Source: CAYSCS01 sp964429695
GTDB lineage: Bacteria > Acidobacteriota > Aminicenantia > Aminicenantales > Aminicenantaceae
DNA length: 49,966 bases
Reading direction: 5' to 3'
Assembly: GCA_964429695.1 (NCBI GenBank)
Contig: CAYSCS010000033.1
Coordinates: forward strand, 1 to 49,966
Both the position numbers and the translations under genes were made by a program. Within the stretch, counting starts at the first letter, position 1. Every line of letters begins with the position of its first letter. The notes beneath the pieces are model-generated. The model did not search any database and was not told where the DNA came from. It saw only the letters and a program-made list of their open reading frames with translations. Of this stretch, positions 35,443-44,902 are shown piece after piece.

Positions 35443-37428
35443 ATGAAAAAGAAGATATCTCTCCTGCTTATTTTCTTTCTCTTTGGTTTCGGCCTCTCCA
35501 AGGAGAAAGAAAAAAGGAAAATTTCGATTGATGACCTCTTCAATTTAAAAAGCATAAGCCAGCCAGTATTTTCACCAGATGGAAAATGGATTTGCTATGT
35601 ATTAACTGAGAATGATAAAGAGAAAAAGAAACCCAATTCTGATCTCTGGATGATACCCGCTGAAGGTGGAAAACCGATAAGGTTGACCTATCACGAAAAA
35701 GTAGATACTCGCCCTGCATGGTCACCGGATGGGAAATATCTTGCTTTTCTTTCTGGAAGAGATGAAAAAAATCAAATTTGGTTATTCAACACAAGAGGAG
35801 GAGAGCCCTTTCAGCTGACAAAGATGAGAAGTGGAGTCCAAAGCTTTGTCTGGTCACCTGATAGCTCCAAGATTGCCTTTATAGCCAAGGACCCTGAACC
35901 AGAGGAAGAGGAAACAAAGAAGGAGAAAAAAGAAGAAGAAATACCCAAGGTGATTGTCACCCGCCGCTTGCAGCATAAAGGAGATGGTATAGGATATTAT
36001 GATGATAAGAGGAACCACATCTGGCTAGTTTCTGTGGAAGGAGGGGAGCCCATAAAACTCACCGATGGTCAATATGATGAGGAAGACATTTGCTTTTCTC
36101 CTTCAGGGAAAGAACTCTTCTTTTCTTCAAATCGTACCGAGAATCCAGATGGAAACAGAAATAGTGATATTTGGTGTCTAGAAATTGAAACCAAAAAATT
36201 GAGAAAGCTTACTCAAGATGAAAGAGGAGACCACAATCCTTCTTGCTCCCATGACGGAAAATTTGTGGCTTATTTAGGAGGAGCAAATCCAGTATATGGA
36301 ACAACATTTCTCTGGAAAGTCTCCATAAGCGGCGGTGAGGCGGTAAAAATTTCTTCAGCTGTGGATAGAAATGTAAGGGGCAAACCTCTCTGGTCTGCAG
36401 ATGATAAATATATATATTTCCTCTTAGAAGACAGCGGGAATATGCATATCTGTCGCATTCCTTCTTCGGGAGGGGAGGTAGAAAGAATCATTGGGGGGGA
36501 AAGAACAGTTGAAGAGCTAACCATTTCCCAAGATGGAAAGAAGATTGCTTTTATCATGGATGATTTTCTTAATCCTCCTGAACTATACATCTCAGACGCA
36601 GAAGGAAAAGAAATAAGAAAACTAACCTCTCTCCATGATGAACTTCTGGCTCATCTAGAATTGAGTGAACCTGAAAATATTCACTATAAAAGTTTTGATG
36701 GCGAGGAGATTGAAGGGTGGGTGATGAAACCTGTTGGTTTTCAGCCTGGGAAAAAATATCCAATGATTGTAAGACCACATGGAGGCCCCAATGCTCAATA
36801 CTCTGCCTCATTTGACCATGAATTTCAACTCCTGGCAGCCGAGGGCTATGTGGTTTTCTTCCCCAACCCTCGGGGAAGTTCAGGTTATGGAGAACCATTC
36901 GGGAAAGCCATCTGGGCTGATTGGGGAAATAAGGATTTAAAGGATGTCATGTGCGGCGTGGAATTTATAATTAACCAAGGATATGTAGACCAGGAAAGAT
37001 TAGGAATTTATGGCTGGAGCTATGGTGGAATCATGACAAATTATGCGATCACGCGCACCTCTCATTTTAAGGCTGCCATCTCGGGAGCAGGCGAAGCCGA
37101 TTACTTTAGCTGTTATGGCTACGATGACCTTCATCTTTGGTGGGAGGAAGAACTCGGTCTTCCTTGGGAAAATCGAGACATCTACTGGAATTTATCACCC
37201 ATAAAAGACGTAACCAAAATAAAAACTCCGACTCTTTTTATGTGCGGCCAATTTGATTACCGCTGTCCTCTTCCCCAGACAGAACAGATGTATCTAAGTC
37301 TTAAAAGGCTAGGGGTTGAAACTGAGCTCATCATCTATCCTGGTGAATCTCATGGAATCAGAAAGCTGGATTATCAAGTTGACCGCCTCAAACGAGAAAT
37401 CGAATGGTTCAACAAATATCTAAAATGA
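35443..37428 (+). CDS. S9-family prolyl oligopeptidase
   Basis: An exported 661-residue serine peptidase of the acylaminoacyl-peptidase/DPP-type S9 family. A signal peptide (about 1-19) is followed by a beta-propeller built of WSPDGK-type repeats (about 40-400) and an alpha/beta hydrolase domain (about 415-661) with S526 (GWSYGG), D605 (GQFDYRCP) and H637 (GESHG). Such enzymes trim short peptides, often releasing dipeptides or blocked N-terminal residues. An acidic/basic run (EPEEEETKKEKKEEE, about 152-166) forms an insertion in the propeller. AAGGAGG site. It converges with the GWxTD operon and fits the peptide-degrading theme of the region. Confidence 0.9.
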   Translation: MKKKISLLLIFFLFGFGLSKEKEKRKISIDDLFNLKSISQPVFSPDGKWICYVLTENDKEKKKPNSDLWMIPAEGGKPIRLTYHEKVDTRPAWSPDGKYLAFLSGRDEKNQIWLFNTRGGEPFQLTKMRSGVQSFVWSPDSSKIAFIAKDPEPEEEETKKEKKEEEIPKVIVTRRLQHKGDGIGYYDDKRNHIWLVSVEGGEPIKLTDGQYDEEDICFSPSGKELFFSSNRTENPDGNRNSDIWCLEIETKKLRKLTQDERGDHNPSCSHDGKFVAYLGGANPVYGTTFLWKVSISGGEAVKISSAVDRNVRGKPLWSADDKYIYFLLEDSGNMHICRIPSSGGEVERIIGGERTVEELTISQDGKKIAFIMDDFLNPPELYISDAEGKEIRKLTSLHDELLAHLELSEPENIHYKSFDGEEIEGWVMKPVGFQPGKKYPMIVRPHGGPNAQYSASFDHEFQLLAAEGYVVFFPNPRGSSGYGEPFGKAIWADWGNKDLKDVMCGVEFIINQGYVDQERLGIYGWSYGGIMTNYAITRTSHFKAAISGAGEADYFSCYGYDDLHLWWEEELGLPWENRDIYWNLSPIKDVTKIKTPTLFMCGQFDYRCPLPQTEQMYLSLKRLGVETELIIYPGESHGIRKLDYQVDRLKREIEWFNKYLK

Positions 37429-37604
37429 TAAAAATTCATTTTTCAGCTTTTCAATTGTAATCAGGGCTTTCAACTTTATGCAAATTAGATAATTATTTTG
37501 AGATAGATTAAATGTTTTTTAAATAAATTTATAAAATTTAGCCCAAAAATAAAAATTTTATATTATGCTTAATAAGAAATAATATCTAATTCTCTTCACT
37601 AAAA

Positions 37605-38516
37605 TTATTGAAGGTTATTTAAAATTTCTTTGGCCAGAGCAGCATTTTTATTTTCTGGGTCGATCTCTATAAACTTCAGGAGAAGCTCTTTCGCTTTTTC
37701 TGTATCTCCTAAACTAATGTATATTATTCCCAATTGATAATATGCATCTGAATAACTATCATCCCGCAAAAGAAGTTTTTCGAATACTTCCTTCGCTTCC
37801 TCATTTTTCCCCATATTCATCAGACATACACCAAAATTGTAGTAGGTAGTTGTGTCCTCATCACCTAGTTGTAAGGATTTCTCATAAAGCTCAATAGCTT
37901 TCTCATATTCAGCTTTTTTGGCATAAACATTTCCTTCTTTTTTGAGGGAAAGAACAAAATCAGGTTTTAATTCAACCGCTTTCTGGTAGTCTTCCAGTGC
38001 TTTATCCAATTCGCCATTCTTCTCAAATGCCATTCCACGATAATAATAAAACAGCGGATTTGACGGCTCATTTCTTATTGCTTCTGTGAGTATATTTATC
38101 GCTTCTTTATAGCGCCCCGCATTTATAAGCTCAACTCCCTGTTTTGAGGCCTTTGTAGAATCTGGTTTAGCACTTTCGAAAGACTGAAGTTTTATTTCAA
38201 CCCTTGCTGTCTCTGCTAATTCTACTTTTACCGTCCCCGAGACAGGGAAATATCCCTCCTTCTCCACCAATATCTTGTAGGCGCCGGGGGTGAGACCTCC
38301 TCTATAAAAATGTCCTTTATTATCCGAGTATATCACATATCTCAAAGCTTCTGATTTAAATGAAACAAGAGTTATCATAGCCTTCTCTATAGCCTCTCCC
38401 GTTTTTAGGTCTTTTACATAACCTTCTGTTGCACCTGTTGTCGTAGGAAAAACAGATGAGGAGACTATATAAAAGATGAATAAACCAATAAAAGACAACT
38501 CCACCATTTTTTTCAT
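37605..38516 (-). CDS. Exported TPR protein with carboxypeptidase-regulatory domain
   Basis: 303 residues from ATG 38516. The frame is open to 38537, but AAGGAG at the end of the preceding gene sits 7 bases before 38516, and that start gives a compact signal peptide (MKKMVELSFIGLFIF), so I use it. Domains: signal peptide (about 1-28), carboxypeptidase-regulatory-like beta sandwich (about 30-115; GYVKDLKTGEAIEKAMITL, LTPGAYKILVEKEGY) and about five TPRs (about 125-300). It probably works in the periplasm as a scaffold. The GWxTD gene stops 4 bases upstream, so the two are cotranscribed and likely partners. Confidence 0.85.
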   Translation of the reverse strand: MKKMVELSFIGLFIFYIVSSSVFPTTTGATEGYVKDLKTGEAIEKAMITLVSFKSEALRYVIYSDNKGHFYRGGLTPGAYKILVEKEGYFPVSGTVKVELAETARVEIKLQSFESAKPDSTKASKQGVELINAGRYKEAINILTEAIRNEPSNPLFYYYRGMAFEKNGELDKALEDYQKAVELKPDFVLSLKKEGNVYAKKAEYEKAIELYEKSLQLGDEDTTTYYNFGVCLMNMGKNEEAKEVFEKLLLRDDSYSDAYYQLGIIYISLGDTEKAKELLLKFIEIDPENKNAALAKEILNNLQ

Positions 38517-38520
38517 CACC

Positions 38521-40452
38521 TTACTCCTTGTTTCCATTTTTTAACTTCTTTGCTCTATCCCAATAAACTCGGGCTTTTTCTCTATCTCCTAGAGAATAAT
38601 ATATGGCCCCCAAGGTTTGATTTATCTTGATTGTATCCCCATAATTCCTCAGCATTTCAAAATATTCTGCTGCCTTCTTTAGTCTTCCAAGCTCAAGGGA
38701 TGAATTGCCAAGAAGAAGTAAAACAGCGTAATTTTTCTCGACTCCCTCCTTCTCAAGAAGTTCAACTACTCTCTCATAATCTTTTTTGAGGTAATAAGCC
38801 TTGGCAATAACAGGAATTGTGCTCCCGTTCCACATCTCTTCTGGAAGTCTGTTAAAATATTCAATTGCCTTATCAAACTCTCCTTTATTCAAGCATTGCT
38901 GTCCCAAAATGAATGTATAATTATAATGCGCTGAGAAAGCTTCTGACCTCTCTATCTCAAAAGGTTTCTTCACAAGAAAGGGCATCACAGATATGACTCT
39001 ATTAAAAATTTCTGCTTTTTTGTTCTTAATCCTCAAATAGTAATTTCCACTTTTTACCTCCTCTAATGACTGTTTGAAAAGGTAGAGATTTCCCCTCTTT
39101 ATGATATCCTTTATTTCTCTCCTATTTGTTTCCTCCTCGATGCTTATCAAATGTATTTCAGGCATTTCTTCACTCTTAATTATTCCTTCAATTGATTCTG
39201 TCTTGTTAAAAACCAAGCGAGGGTCAGAAAGAATTTTATAATTTTCAATGTGATAGGGAATAAATTTATCTGATTGAACCTCTTCTACCTTAAACCCAAC
39301 CATGGCTAAATCAGCCCCATCTTTTACAACCACCCTCTCTGTGTAGACGAAAAATTCCTCTGTTGTCTTATTGGAAAAGGCAACGCTTACATTGAACTCT
39401 CCCTCTATGATAGGAGCAAAATCCTTGAATACTAGCCTCCTTTCATCCAGCATTACTTTCTTCTTTTCCTCATTCAATCTCAAATCTAATTCCCTTTCTT
39501 GTTGATGGATGGTCTTACCTTCAAAATCTTCTACTCTCAAATTTAAACTAATCTTGGCTCCATAAGAATCATCACCAACTTTCTCTACATGAATAATATC
39601 AGGCATAACAGAATAATTAAGAAATTTAAAGCCTCTACTACTACTTATTGAAAGAAGACAACTCCCTTCAATCCCTCTCGTTGAGTAGGTTACATCGACC
39701 AACCCTTCCACTCCCTCAAAATTCTTAAGATAACTTTTGTCTATCTCCCTCTCAGGTAAACTGTATATTTGGGCCAAAACAGAACCTGAGGAACTCAACG
39801 ATTGGCTAAATAGGGGGTCCCCTTCTCCAGGAATTATAGATAATGTAGCTTGAGCAAGCTCTGGATGTGACCTCTTTATTATCTGAAATGCTTCATATTT
39901 CGTTATCGGCTTTAACATATAACTAGGTGAAAGGATATCCAAAGCACTGTCTAACCCTGGATGGAATTGACGGTAAATCCCAAAATTATTCTGCCTGAAA
40001 AATAGAATGTACATGAAAGGAGGAAGTCCAGGCCTTCCTTCAGCTTTATATATCCACAACTCACAGTCTACCACTTCTTCATATCCCGAAAAATTCTTCT
40101 TTTCTAGAGGCTCCCCTAAGAGTATATAAATTCGCCCTCTATCAGAGTTAGCTCCTTCTAAATCTATATTTGCATAACTTAATCGTCTGTAAAATTCTTC
40201 TTTATACTCGTTTTGAACAGTTCTTGGGTCCGGATCCCTTACCTTCCAGAAAATTTCCTGAAATCTCTTCCTGTCTTCCTCTGTTTTAAGACTATTAAAA
40301 ACAGATCGTTCTGCTTTGGTTATGATAGGGTCAACCTCATTCAACCACTTTTTCCAAGAATCAGAGGTATTAAATGGAGATAGTCTCCTTATAGAGGAAT
40401 TGACCAAAATTAAAATTATTGAAAAAACAGAAAATAATATTTTTTTCTTCAT
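38521..40452 (-). CDS. GWxTD-domain protein with C-terminal TPRs
   Basis: 643 residues. A signal peptide (about 1-20) precedes the GWxTD-type domain (about 35-165; KTEEDRKRFQEIFWKVRDPDPRT, EFYRRLSYAN, SDRGRIYILLGEP), a large central beta-rich region (about 200-490) and TPR-like repeats (about 505-640). The GWxTD domain is defined by sequence only and its function is unknown; it is common in Acidobacteriota and related groups. TATAAT sits 8 bases before the ATG with no Shine-Dalgarno site, suggesting a leaderless message. First gene of an operon with the TPR/carboxypeptidase-regulatory protein. Confidence 0.83.
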   Translation of the reverse strand: MKKKILFSVFSIILILVNSSIRRLSPFNTSDSWKKWLNEVDPIITKAERSVFNSLKTEEDRKRFQEIFWKVRDPDPRTVQNEYKEEFYRRLSYANIDLEGANSDRGRIYILLGEPLEKKNFSGYEEVVDCELWIYKAEGRPGLPPFMYILFFRQNNFGIYRQFHPGLDSALDILSPSYMLKPITKYEAFQIIKRSHPELAQATLSIIPGEGDPLFSQSLSSSGSVLAQIYSLPEREIDKSYLKNFEGVEGLVDVTYSTRGIEGSCLLSISSSRGFKFLNYSVMPDIIHVEKVGDDSYGAKISLNLRVEDFEGKTIHQQERELDLRLNEEKKKVMLDERRLVFKDFAPIIEGEFNVSVAFSNKTTEEFFVYTERVVVKDGADLAMVGFKVEEVQSDKFIPYHIENYKILSDPRLVFNKTESIEGIIKSEEMPEIHLISIEEETNRREIKDIIKRGNLYLFKQSLEEVKSGNYYLRIKNKKAEIFNRVISVMPFLVKKPFEIERSEAFSAHYNYTFILGQQCLNKGEFDKAIEYFNRLPEEMWNGSTIPVIAKAYYLKKDYERVVELLEKEGVEKNYAVLLLLGNSSLELGRLKKAAEYFEMLRNYGDTIKINQTLGAIYYSLGDREKARVYWDRAKKLKNGNKE

Positions 40453-40460
40453 TTAAATTA

Positions 40461-40466
40461 ATTATA
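40461..40466 (-). promoter_or_regulatory. TATAAT box, leaderless GWxTD gene
   Basis: Perfect -10 hexamer on the minus strand, 8 bases before the ATG (40452). A start site about 7 bases downstream would fall almost at the ATG. No clear -35. Confidence 0.35.
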
Positions 40467-41173
40467 CCACACTCAAAAAAAGGAATTTTGGAATTGGGCC
40501 CTCATTTTAGTTCCTGCCAACGCAAAATATTGTGGGCTAAATTTTTAACAAAAAGAAAGGCAATTTCATGAAGTAGAACTATCTCCGCTTACCAAACTTC
40601 TTTCAGCATAAAAAAGCTATTAGGCTCCAACCTGAAGATTGTGAAAGAGGAACTCAAAAAGTATCTAGGTCCCTCATGAGCAGAGAAAGAATAAACCATT
40701 CCTCGCTAAGCATGGAAGATTTGGAGAGAGGAATTCATCAACATAGAAGATAAAATATCAGTTTCAAGAAGAGCGAGGTTAGTTTCAAGAAAAAAAGTAA
40801 AGAAAATATACCACTTCTTATAGCGACTTGGTCAAAGAAGCAAAGGAAGAAGATAGTTTTGGCTTGGAGAGTGGAACTCTGGAATCAAGGGCTCTCCTGT
40901 TTAAGTGTATTGTTTACAACAGCGAAAGAGTAAAGTTTTTTTGTAGGCAAAAAAATTCTCCCCAACGTTCTTTCACCGCGCCAATAAAAAATTCGCTGAT
41001 TCTTACATAATCATCTCCTCCTCAAGAAAAAGAAAGTCAGTATGCACCTTGAGAGTTTTATAAACTTGGAGAATTAAATTACTTCTTTTCTCAAGTTTCA
41101 CAAGGAAAGCATCAAAAACTATCCGAGGCTTTTTCAATTTTTTGAAACGATCGAGTCAACAGTGCCTAAAGCC
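40467..41173. other. 700-base gap, no supported gene
   Basis: Between D-aminoacylase end and GWxTD start on the same strand. A 60-codon plus-strand frame (40828-41010) lacks a ribosome-binding site and recognisable features. The sequence is less AT-extreme than other spacers and could hold remnants of a lost gene, but I cannot identify one. Confidence 0.4.
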
Positions 41174-42877
41174 TTATCTTTTTTCAGTCAAAAGAAGGAG
41201 TCTACCACTAAGTGTTTTTGTGTAATTGCTCTTCTCTAGTGAAACTTTTCCGTTGACTAAAACATATTCAATTCCGTAACTATACTTCTGCGAATCAACA
41301 TAAGTAGCGTTATCTTTTATGGCATCAGGGTCAAAAATAACAACATCTGCCTTATATCCCCTAAGTAAGAGTCCTCGGTCTTTCATTTGCAGAAATGAGG
41401 CAGGCAAAGAGGTCATCTTCCTCACGGCCTCTTCCACGCTCAATAACTTCTCTTCTCTAACGTATTTGCGGAACACTTTGGGAAAACTGCCGAAGCAACG
41501 GGGATGACCGCGCACCGGTTTTTCTTCTCCTCCCTTGATAGGCATTGCACTCCCATCGCTTGAGACCATCACCCAAGGTTGCTTTAAAGCATGTCGAAGG
41601 TCCTCTTCTGACATTGAGCCTCCAGCATAGAGCATTTCTGGATCATTGAGGATAAAATCAACGATGATATCAAACGGTTCACCACCAACCTTCTCGAAGA
41701 TATCAATGAAGTTTTTGCCCATGAAATAAGGATACTTGTCAGAAACCATCACAGTATTGTCATGCCAGCCCCACATCGCTACTGAACTTGGAGCATGAGA
41801 AAGCCCTTCAATTGTCATTTTTTTTATCTCTTCCCTTTTTGATTCATCTTTAAGAGCCTTTTCGAGCTCCTCTAAGTATAGCTCTTTCAGTTTCTCTTTT
41901 TCTTCAGGAGTAAAATTTCCACTCCGCATCTTTTGCTTGAGCTCAGCCAGTGGCTTCATCTCATTTGGAATTTCAACAAAGGACCAAATTGGGCCGAAAG
42001 GGGCAGATTGAACATAAGGATACAGGTCAGCTGTGATGTATACTCCTCTTTTTCGTGCCTCATTAATCTCCTTTACCGCAACTTCCATCAATCCCCAGTT
42101 ATTCTTGCCTGTAACCTTAAAGTGAGCCACGTTGACTCGTGCTCCACTCTCTTCAGCAATCCTAATGGTCTCTTTAATGGCTTCAACAATCCCGTCATTC
42201 TCATCGCGTAGATGAGAAGTGTAGACGCCTCCAAACTCTCCTACAACCTTTGTCAAGGCAATGAGCTCTTCTGTATGGCTGTAACGGCCAGGAATATATT
42301 CTAAACCTGTACTTATCCCCCAAGCACCCTCCTCCATTGCCCTACGGAGTATTTCTTTCATCTTTTCAATTTCTTCCTTCGTTGCTTCCCTCGGCTCATC
42401 TCCCATAACCTCCCTTCTTATATTGCCATGACCAACCAGGAACACAGCATTTGTCCCTATACCCTGAGCTTCCCATTTAGCCTTTGTCTCCAGAACCTTA
42501 AGCGAAACCGAACCACCGCAGTTTCCTGTGACCACAGTGGTCACTCCCTGAGTCAAATAATTGAGATTGGCATTAGAATCTACCTCCCCAAGCTCCCGAT
42601 CACAATGGGTATGCATGTCGATAAATCCGGGCGAGACCACAAACCCTCCTGCATCGATAAGTTTACGGGCAGATTTTCCCTTGAGATTCCCAATCTCGAC
42701 TATCGTGTCCCCCTTGATCCCCACATCACCATAAAACCAGGGATTCCCTGTCCCATCAACCACTTTCCCATTCTTTATGAGGATATCAAACCTCTCCTCA
42801 CCTTTCTTACATAAAATAATAAATGAGGGTAATAAAGTCATCAATACGGCTAAAAGAAAAACCCTCCCTTTAAACAT
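41174..42877 (-). CDS. N-acyl-D-amino-acid deacylase (amidohydrolase)
   Basis: An exported 567-residue amidohydrolase of the D-aminoacylase type, which splits N-acyl-D-amino acids to D-amino acid and carboxylate. A hydrophobic N-terminus (about 6-22) indicates export. Zinc-binding motifs: H89-T-H91 in DMHTHCD, C120 in TGNCGG (the bridging Cys of D-aminoacylases), TSHLRDE, NVAHFK, SSDGSAMP and the HPRCFG loop. An inserted Lys/Glu-rich helix pair (about 330-370) matches the variable region of the family. Strong AAAGGAGG site, and a possible promoter (TTAACT, 18-base spacer, TAAAAT at 42938-42909). The neighbour at 43059, a beta-lactamase-fold hydrolase with the same direction, may act on related peptide or D-amino-acid compounds. 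Confidence 0.88.
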   Translation of the reverse strand: MFKGRVFLLAVLMTLLPSFIILCKKGEERFDILIKNGKVVDGTGNPWFYGDVGIKGDTIVEIGNLKGKSARKLIDAGGFVVSPGFIDMHTHCDRELGEVDSNANLNYLTQGVTTVVTGNCGGSVSLKVLETKAKWEAQGIGTNAVFLVGHGNIRREVMGDEPREATKEEIEKMKEILRRAMEEGAWGISTGLEYIPGRYSHTEELIALTKVVGEFGGVYTSHLRDENDGIVEAIKETIRIAEESGARVNVAHFKVTGKNNWGLMEVAVKEINEARKRGVYITADLYPYVQSAPFGPIWSFVEIPNEMKPLAELKQKMRSGNFTPEEKEKLKELYLEELEKALKDESKREEIKKMTIEGLSHAPSSVAMWGWHDNTVMVSDKYPYFMGKNFIDIFEKVGGEPFDIIVDFILNDPEMLYAGGSMSEEDLRHALKQPWVMVSSDGSAMPIKGGEEKPVRGHPRCFGSFPKVFRKYVREEKLLSVEEAVRKMTSLPASFLQMKDRGLLLRGYKADVVIFDPDAIKDNATYVDSQKYSYGIEYVLVNGKVSLEKSNYTKTLSGRLLLLTEKR

Positions 42878-43058
42878 GCTTGACCTCCTTTAAGAAAAAT
42901 AATTAAGCATTTTACAAAATAAAAAATAAAAAAGTTAATTTATTTTAATTACATGAGAGGCAAAAAATTAGAGCGAGAAATTAAAGTAAATACTCCTTTT
43001 CTTTCAACTTTTTCCCACTTGTATGCCTTAAATTCAAAAAATGCTTTTCTCATTGATA

Positions 43059-44732
43059 TTATTTTTGTTTAATAAAGTGGATATTACGGATTCTTCCTAA
43101 GCTAAGTAAAAAACCCACAACCTTATTCCCTCTTCCTCTTAGAAAATCGATATTCATCCATCCAGCCATGAATTTATCAGGTGCCATCGCTTTCAACTCT
43201 TCAGGAGCATACCTATGCTTCACCAACAATCCTCCTCCTCCCGTCATAATTTTATATGTTGTCTTTAATTCTTCACTGAAGTATTTCCCCTCGTATTCTT
43301 TTATTTGAGCAGGCGTTAAGGGTATCATTTTTGGAGCTCTAACAAGCGTACTCTCTTCTCCTCTCATTACCAATTTTGCTTTATGTGGCCTTCCTTTTAC
43401 CTCAGGAGCAAATTCAAGCACTATTTCATAAGGTGAATCTAAGGCTTGAAATTTAGCTTCATTAAGAGGTGCGAGATAGAATTTCTGAGCTCCAAGGGTT
43501 AATTTTAACTTATCATTTTCTAAGGAAATTATAGCCCAACGCCCTGACTCTTTATCTTGATAGTTTCCAACTTTATCCTCGAGTTTTTCTCGCGCCAAGA
43601 GTATGGGAGTAATCTCAATCTTAGCTTCTTTCGAAGCTTCTTCCTTAAATTCATCAGCAAGAAATATATCTGCCACTTCTTGACAAAGTAAGGTAGGATT
43701 GATAGTACTAAGGTTTGCCAAACACACAACAGAGAATCTTTGCTCAGGAAAACGAAGATAAGCTGACCTAAAGCCAACCCAGCTTCCACTATGTCCCACC
43801 GTTCTCAGACCACGGTACTCTCCTAACCTTAGCCCAAAGGCGTAGTCAAGCTTTTCTCCACTATATAATTCTCCTGGAGTTTGAATGAGGTCCATCAGCT
43901 CTTTTCCCAGTTTATTGTTGTAAAAAGCTTGATCCCAGAGATACATATCTTCAACTGTGGTATATAATCCACCATCACCCACTTGGTCAAAGGTGCTTTC
44001 ATTGATACGAAAACCTTCTTCAATTGGGGAATATCCGGTTGCTCTATTCTTAACGATAACAGTCAAGTCAGCATGGAAATGAGTATTACTCATTCCCAAA
44101 GGCTCAAAAATGTTTTCTTGGGCAAATTCATTAAGGTATTTCCCAGTTACTCTCTCTACAATTATACCTAACAAAAAGTAGTTGGAATTTGAATAAGAAT
44201 ATTCTTCACCAGGTAAGAAATTTAAGCTCTTCTGTCTTACGATTATTTCCATTGTTTCTTCCACTGTAGGATGGTCTAAATAACTAATATATCCTGAAAG
44301 AGAGAGAAGTGTCGTATAGTCTCTTATTCCACTTGTATGATGGATAAGATTTTTTATGGTGATTGGTCTTTGGTAATTGGGCATTTCGGGAATGTATTTA
44401 CGAATATCGTCGCTGAGCGAAATTTTTCCCTGTAAAGAAAGGATTGCAATGCAGGTTGCAGCAAATTGCTTAGAGGTGGAGCCTATGCGGAAAACAGAGC
44501 TTGTGTTGATGGGAATATCATGCTCGAGATTTGCCATTCCGTATCCTCGTTTATATATAATCTCACCGTCTTTTATAATAGCTAAAGCAGCACCCGGGGA
44601 AACGGTAGAATCCCATTGAGAAAAAAGCTCGTCTACCTTATCTGTTTTTTCATCTGCACTTAAAGAAGAGCAAAATAGAGAGAGAAAAATAAAAAAAAGA
44701 ATTGAGCTAGGAAATGGACTTAATTTAGGCAT
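43059..44732 (-). CDS. Exported beta-lactamase-family serine hydrolase
   Basis: Close paralogue of the gene at 18886 (557 residues), matching through long stretches such as SPGAALAIIKDG and YKRGYGMA. Signal peptide about 1-26, nucleophile motif S85-T-S-K88, Y180-S-N182, and HSG (VGHSGSWVG) in place of KTG. The two C-terminal beta repeats (about 390-557) are also shared. The HSG here against HGG in the paralogue may reflect different substrates. AGAGGAGG site. It is divergent from the TonB receptor at 44903, and 181 bases upstream of the D-aminoacylase in the same direction. Confidence 0.87.
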   Translation of the reverse strand: MPKLSPFPSSILFFIFLSLFCSSLSADEKTDKVDELFSQWDSTVSPGAALAIIKDGEIIYKRGYGMANLEHDIPINTSSVFRIGSTSKQFAATCIAILSLQGKISLSDDIRKYIPEMPNYQRPITIKNLIHHTSGIRDYTTLLSLSGYISYLDHPTVEETMEIIVRQKSLNFLPGEEYSYSNSNYFLLGIIVERVTGKYLNEFAQENIFEPLGMSNTHFHADLTVIVKNRATGYSPIEEGFRINESTFDQVGDGGLYTTVEDMYLWDQAFYNNKLGKELMDLIQTPGELYSGEKLDYAFGLRLGEYRGLRTVGHSGSWVGFRSAYLRFPEQRFSVVCLANLSTINPTLLCQEVADIFLADEFKEEASKEAKIEITPILLAREKLEDKVGNYQDKESGRWAIISLENDKLKLTLGAQKFYLAPLNEAKFQALDSPYEIVLEFAPEVKGRPHKAKLVMRGEESTLVRAPKMIPLTPAQIKEYEGKYFSEELKTTYKIMTGGGGLLVKHRYAPEELKAMAPDKFMAGWMNIDFLRGRGNKVVGFLLSLGRIRNIHFIKQK

Positions 44733-44851
44733 TATTCCTCCTCTAAAACTAAAAAAAATTCTTCCCCAAAATTTTATGAACAGTTTAATTCTTTCATTAT
44801 TTCTTGTAACTTAAATCTTAAAAAAATAAATATTACAACATTTGTTTTATA

Positions 44852-44880
44852 TTGACAATTAAGATATTAGATATTATAAA
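44852..44880 (+). promoter_or_regulatory. Sigma70-type promoter of TonB receptor 2
   Basis: Perfect TTGACA (44852-44857), 17-base spacer and TATAAA (44875-44880). A start near 44887 would leave a leader of about 16 bases containing AAAGGAG (44889-44895). The best promoter in the window. Confidence 0.7.
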
Positions 44881-44902
44881 ATAAATCGAAAGGAGTTAGG
44901 AG

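Noticed and set aside
40828..41010. 60-codon plus-strand frame in the D-aminoacylase/GWxTD gap.
   Set aside because: No ribosome-binding site or family feature; opposite to the direction of the flanking genes.
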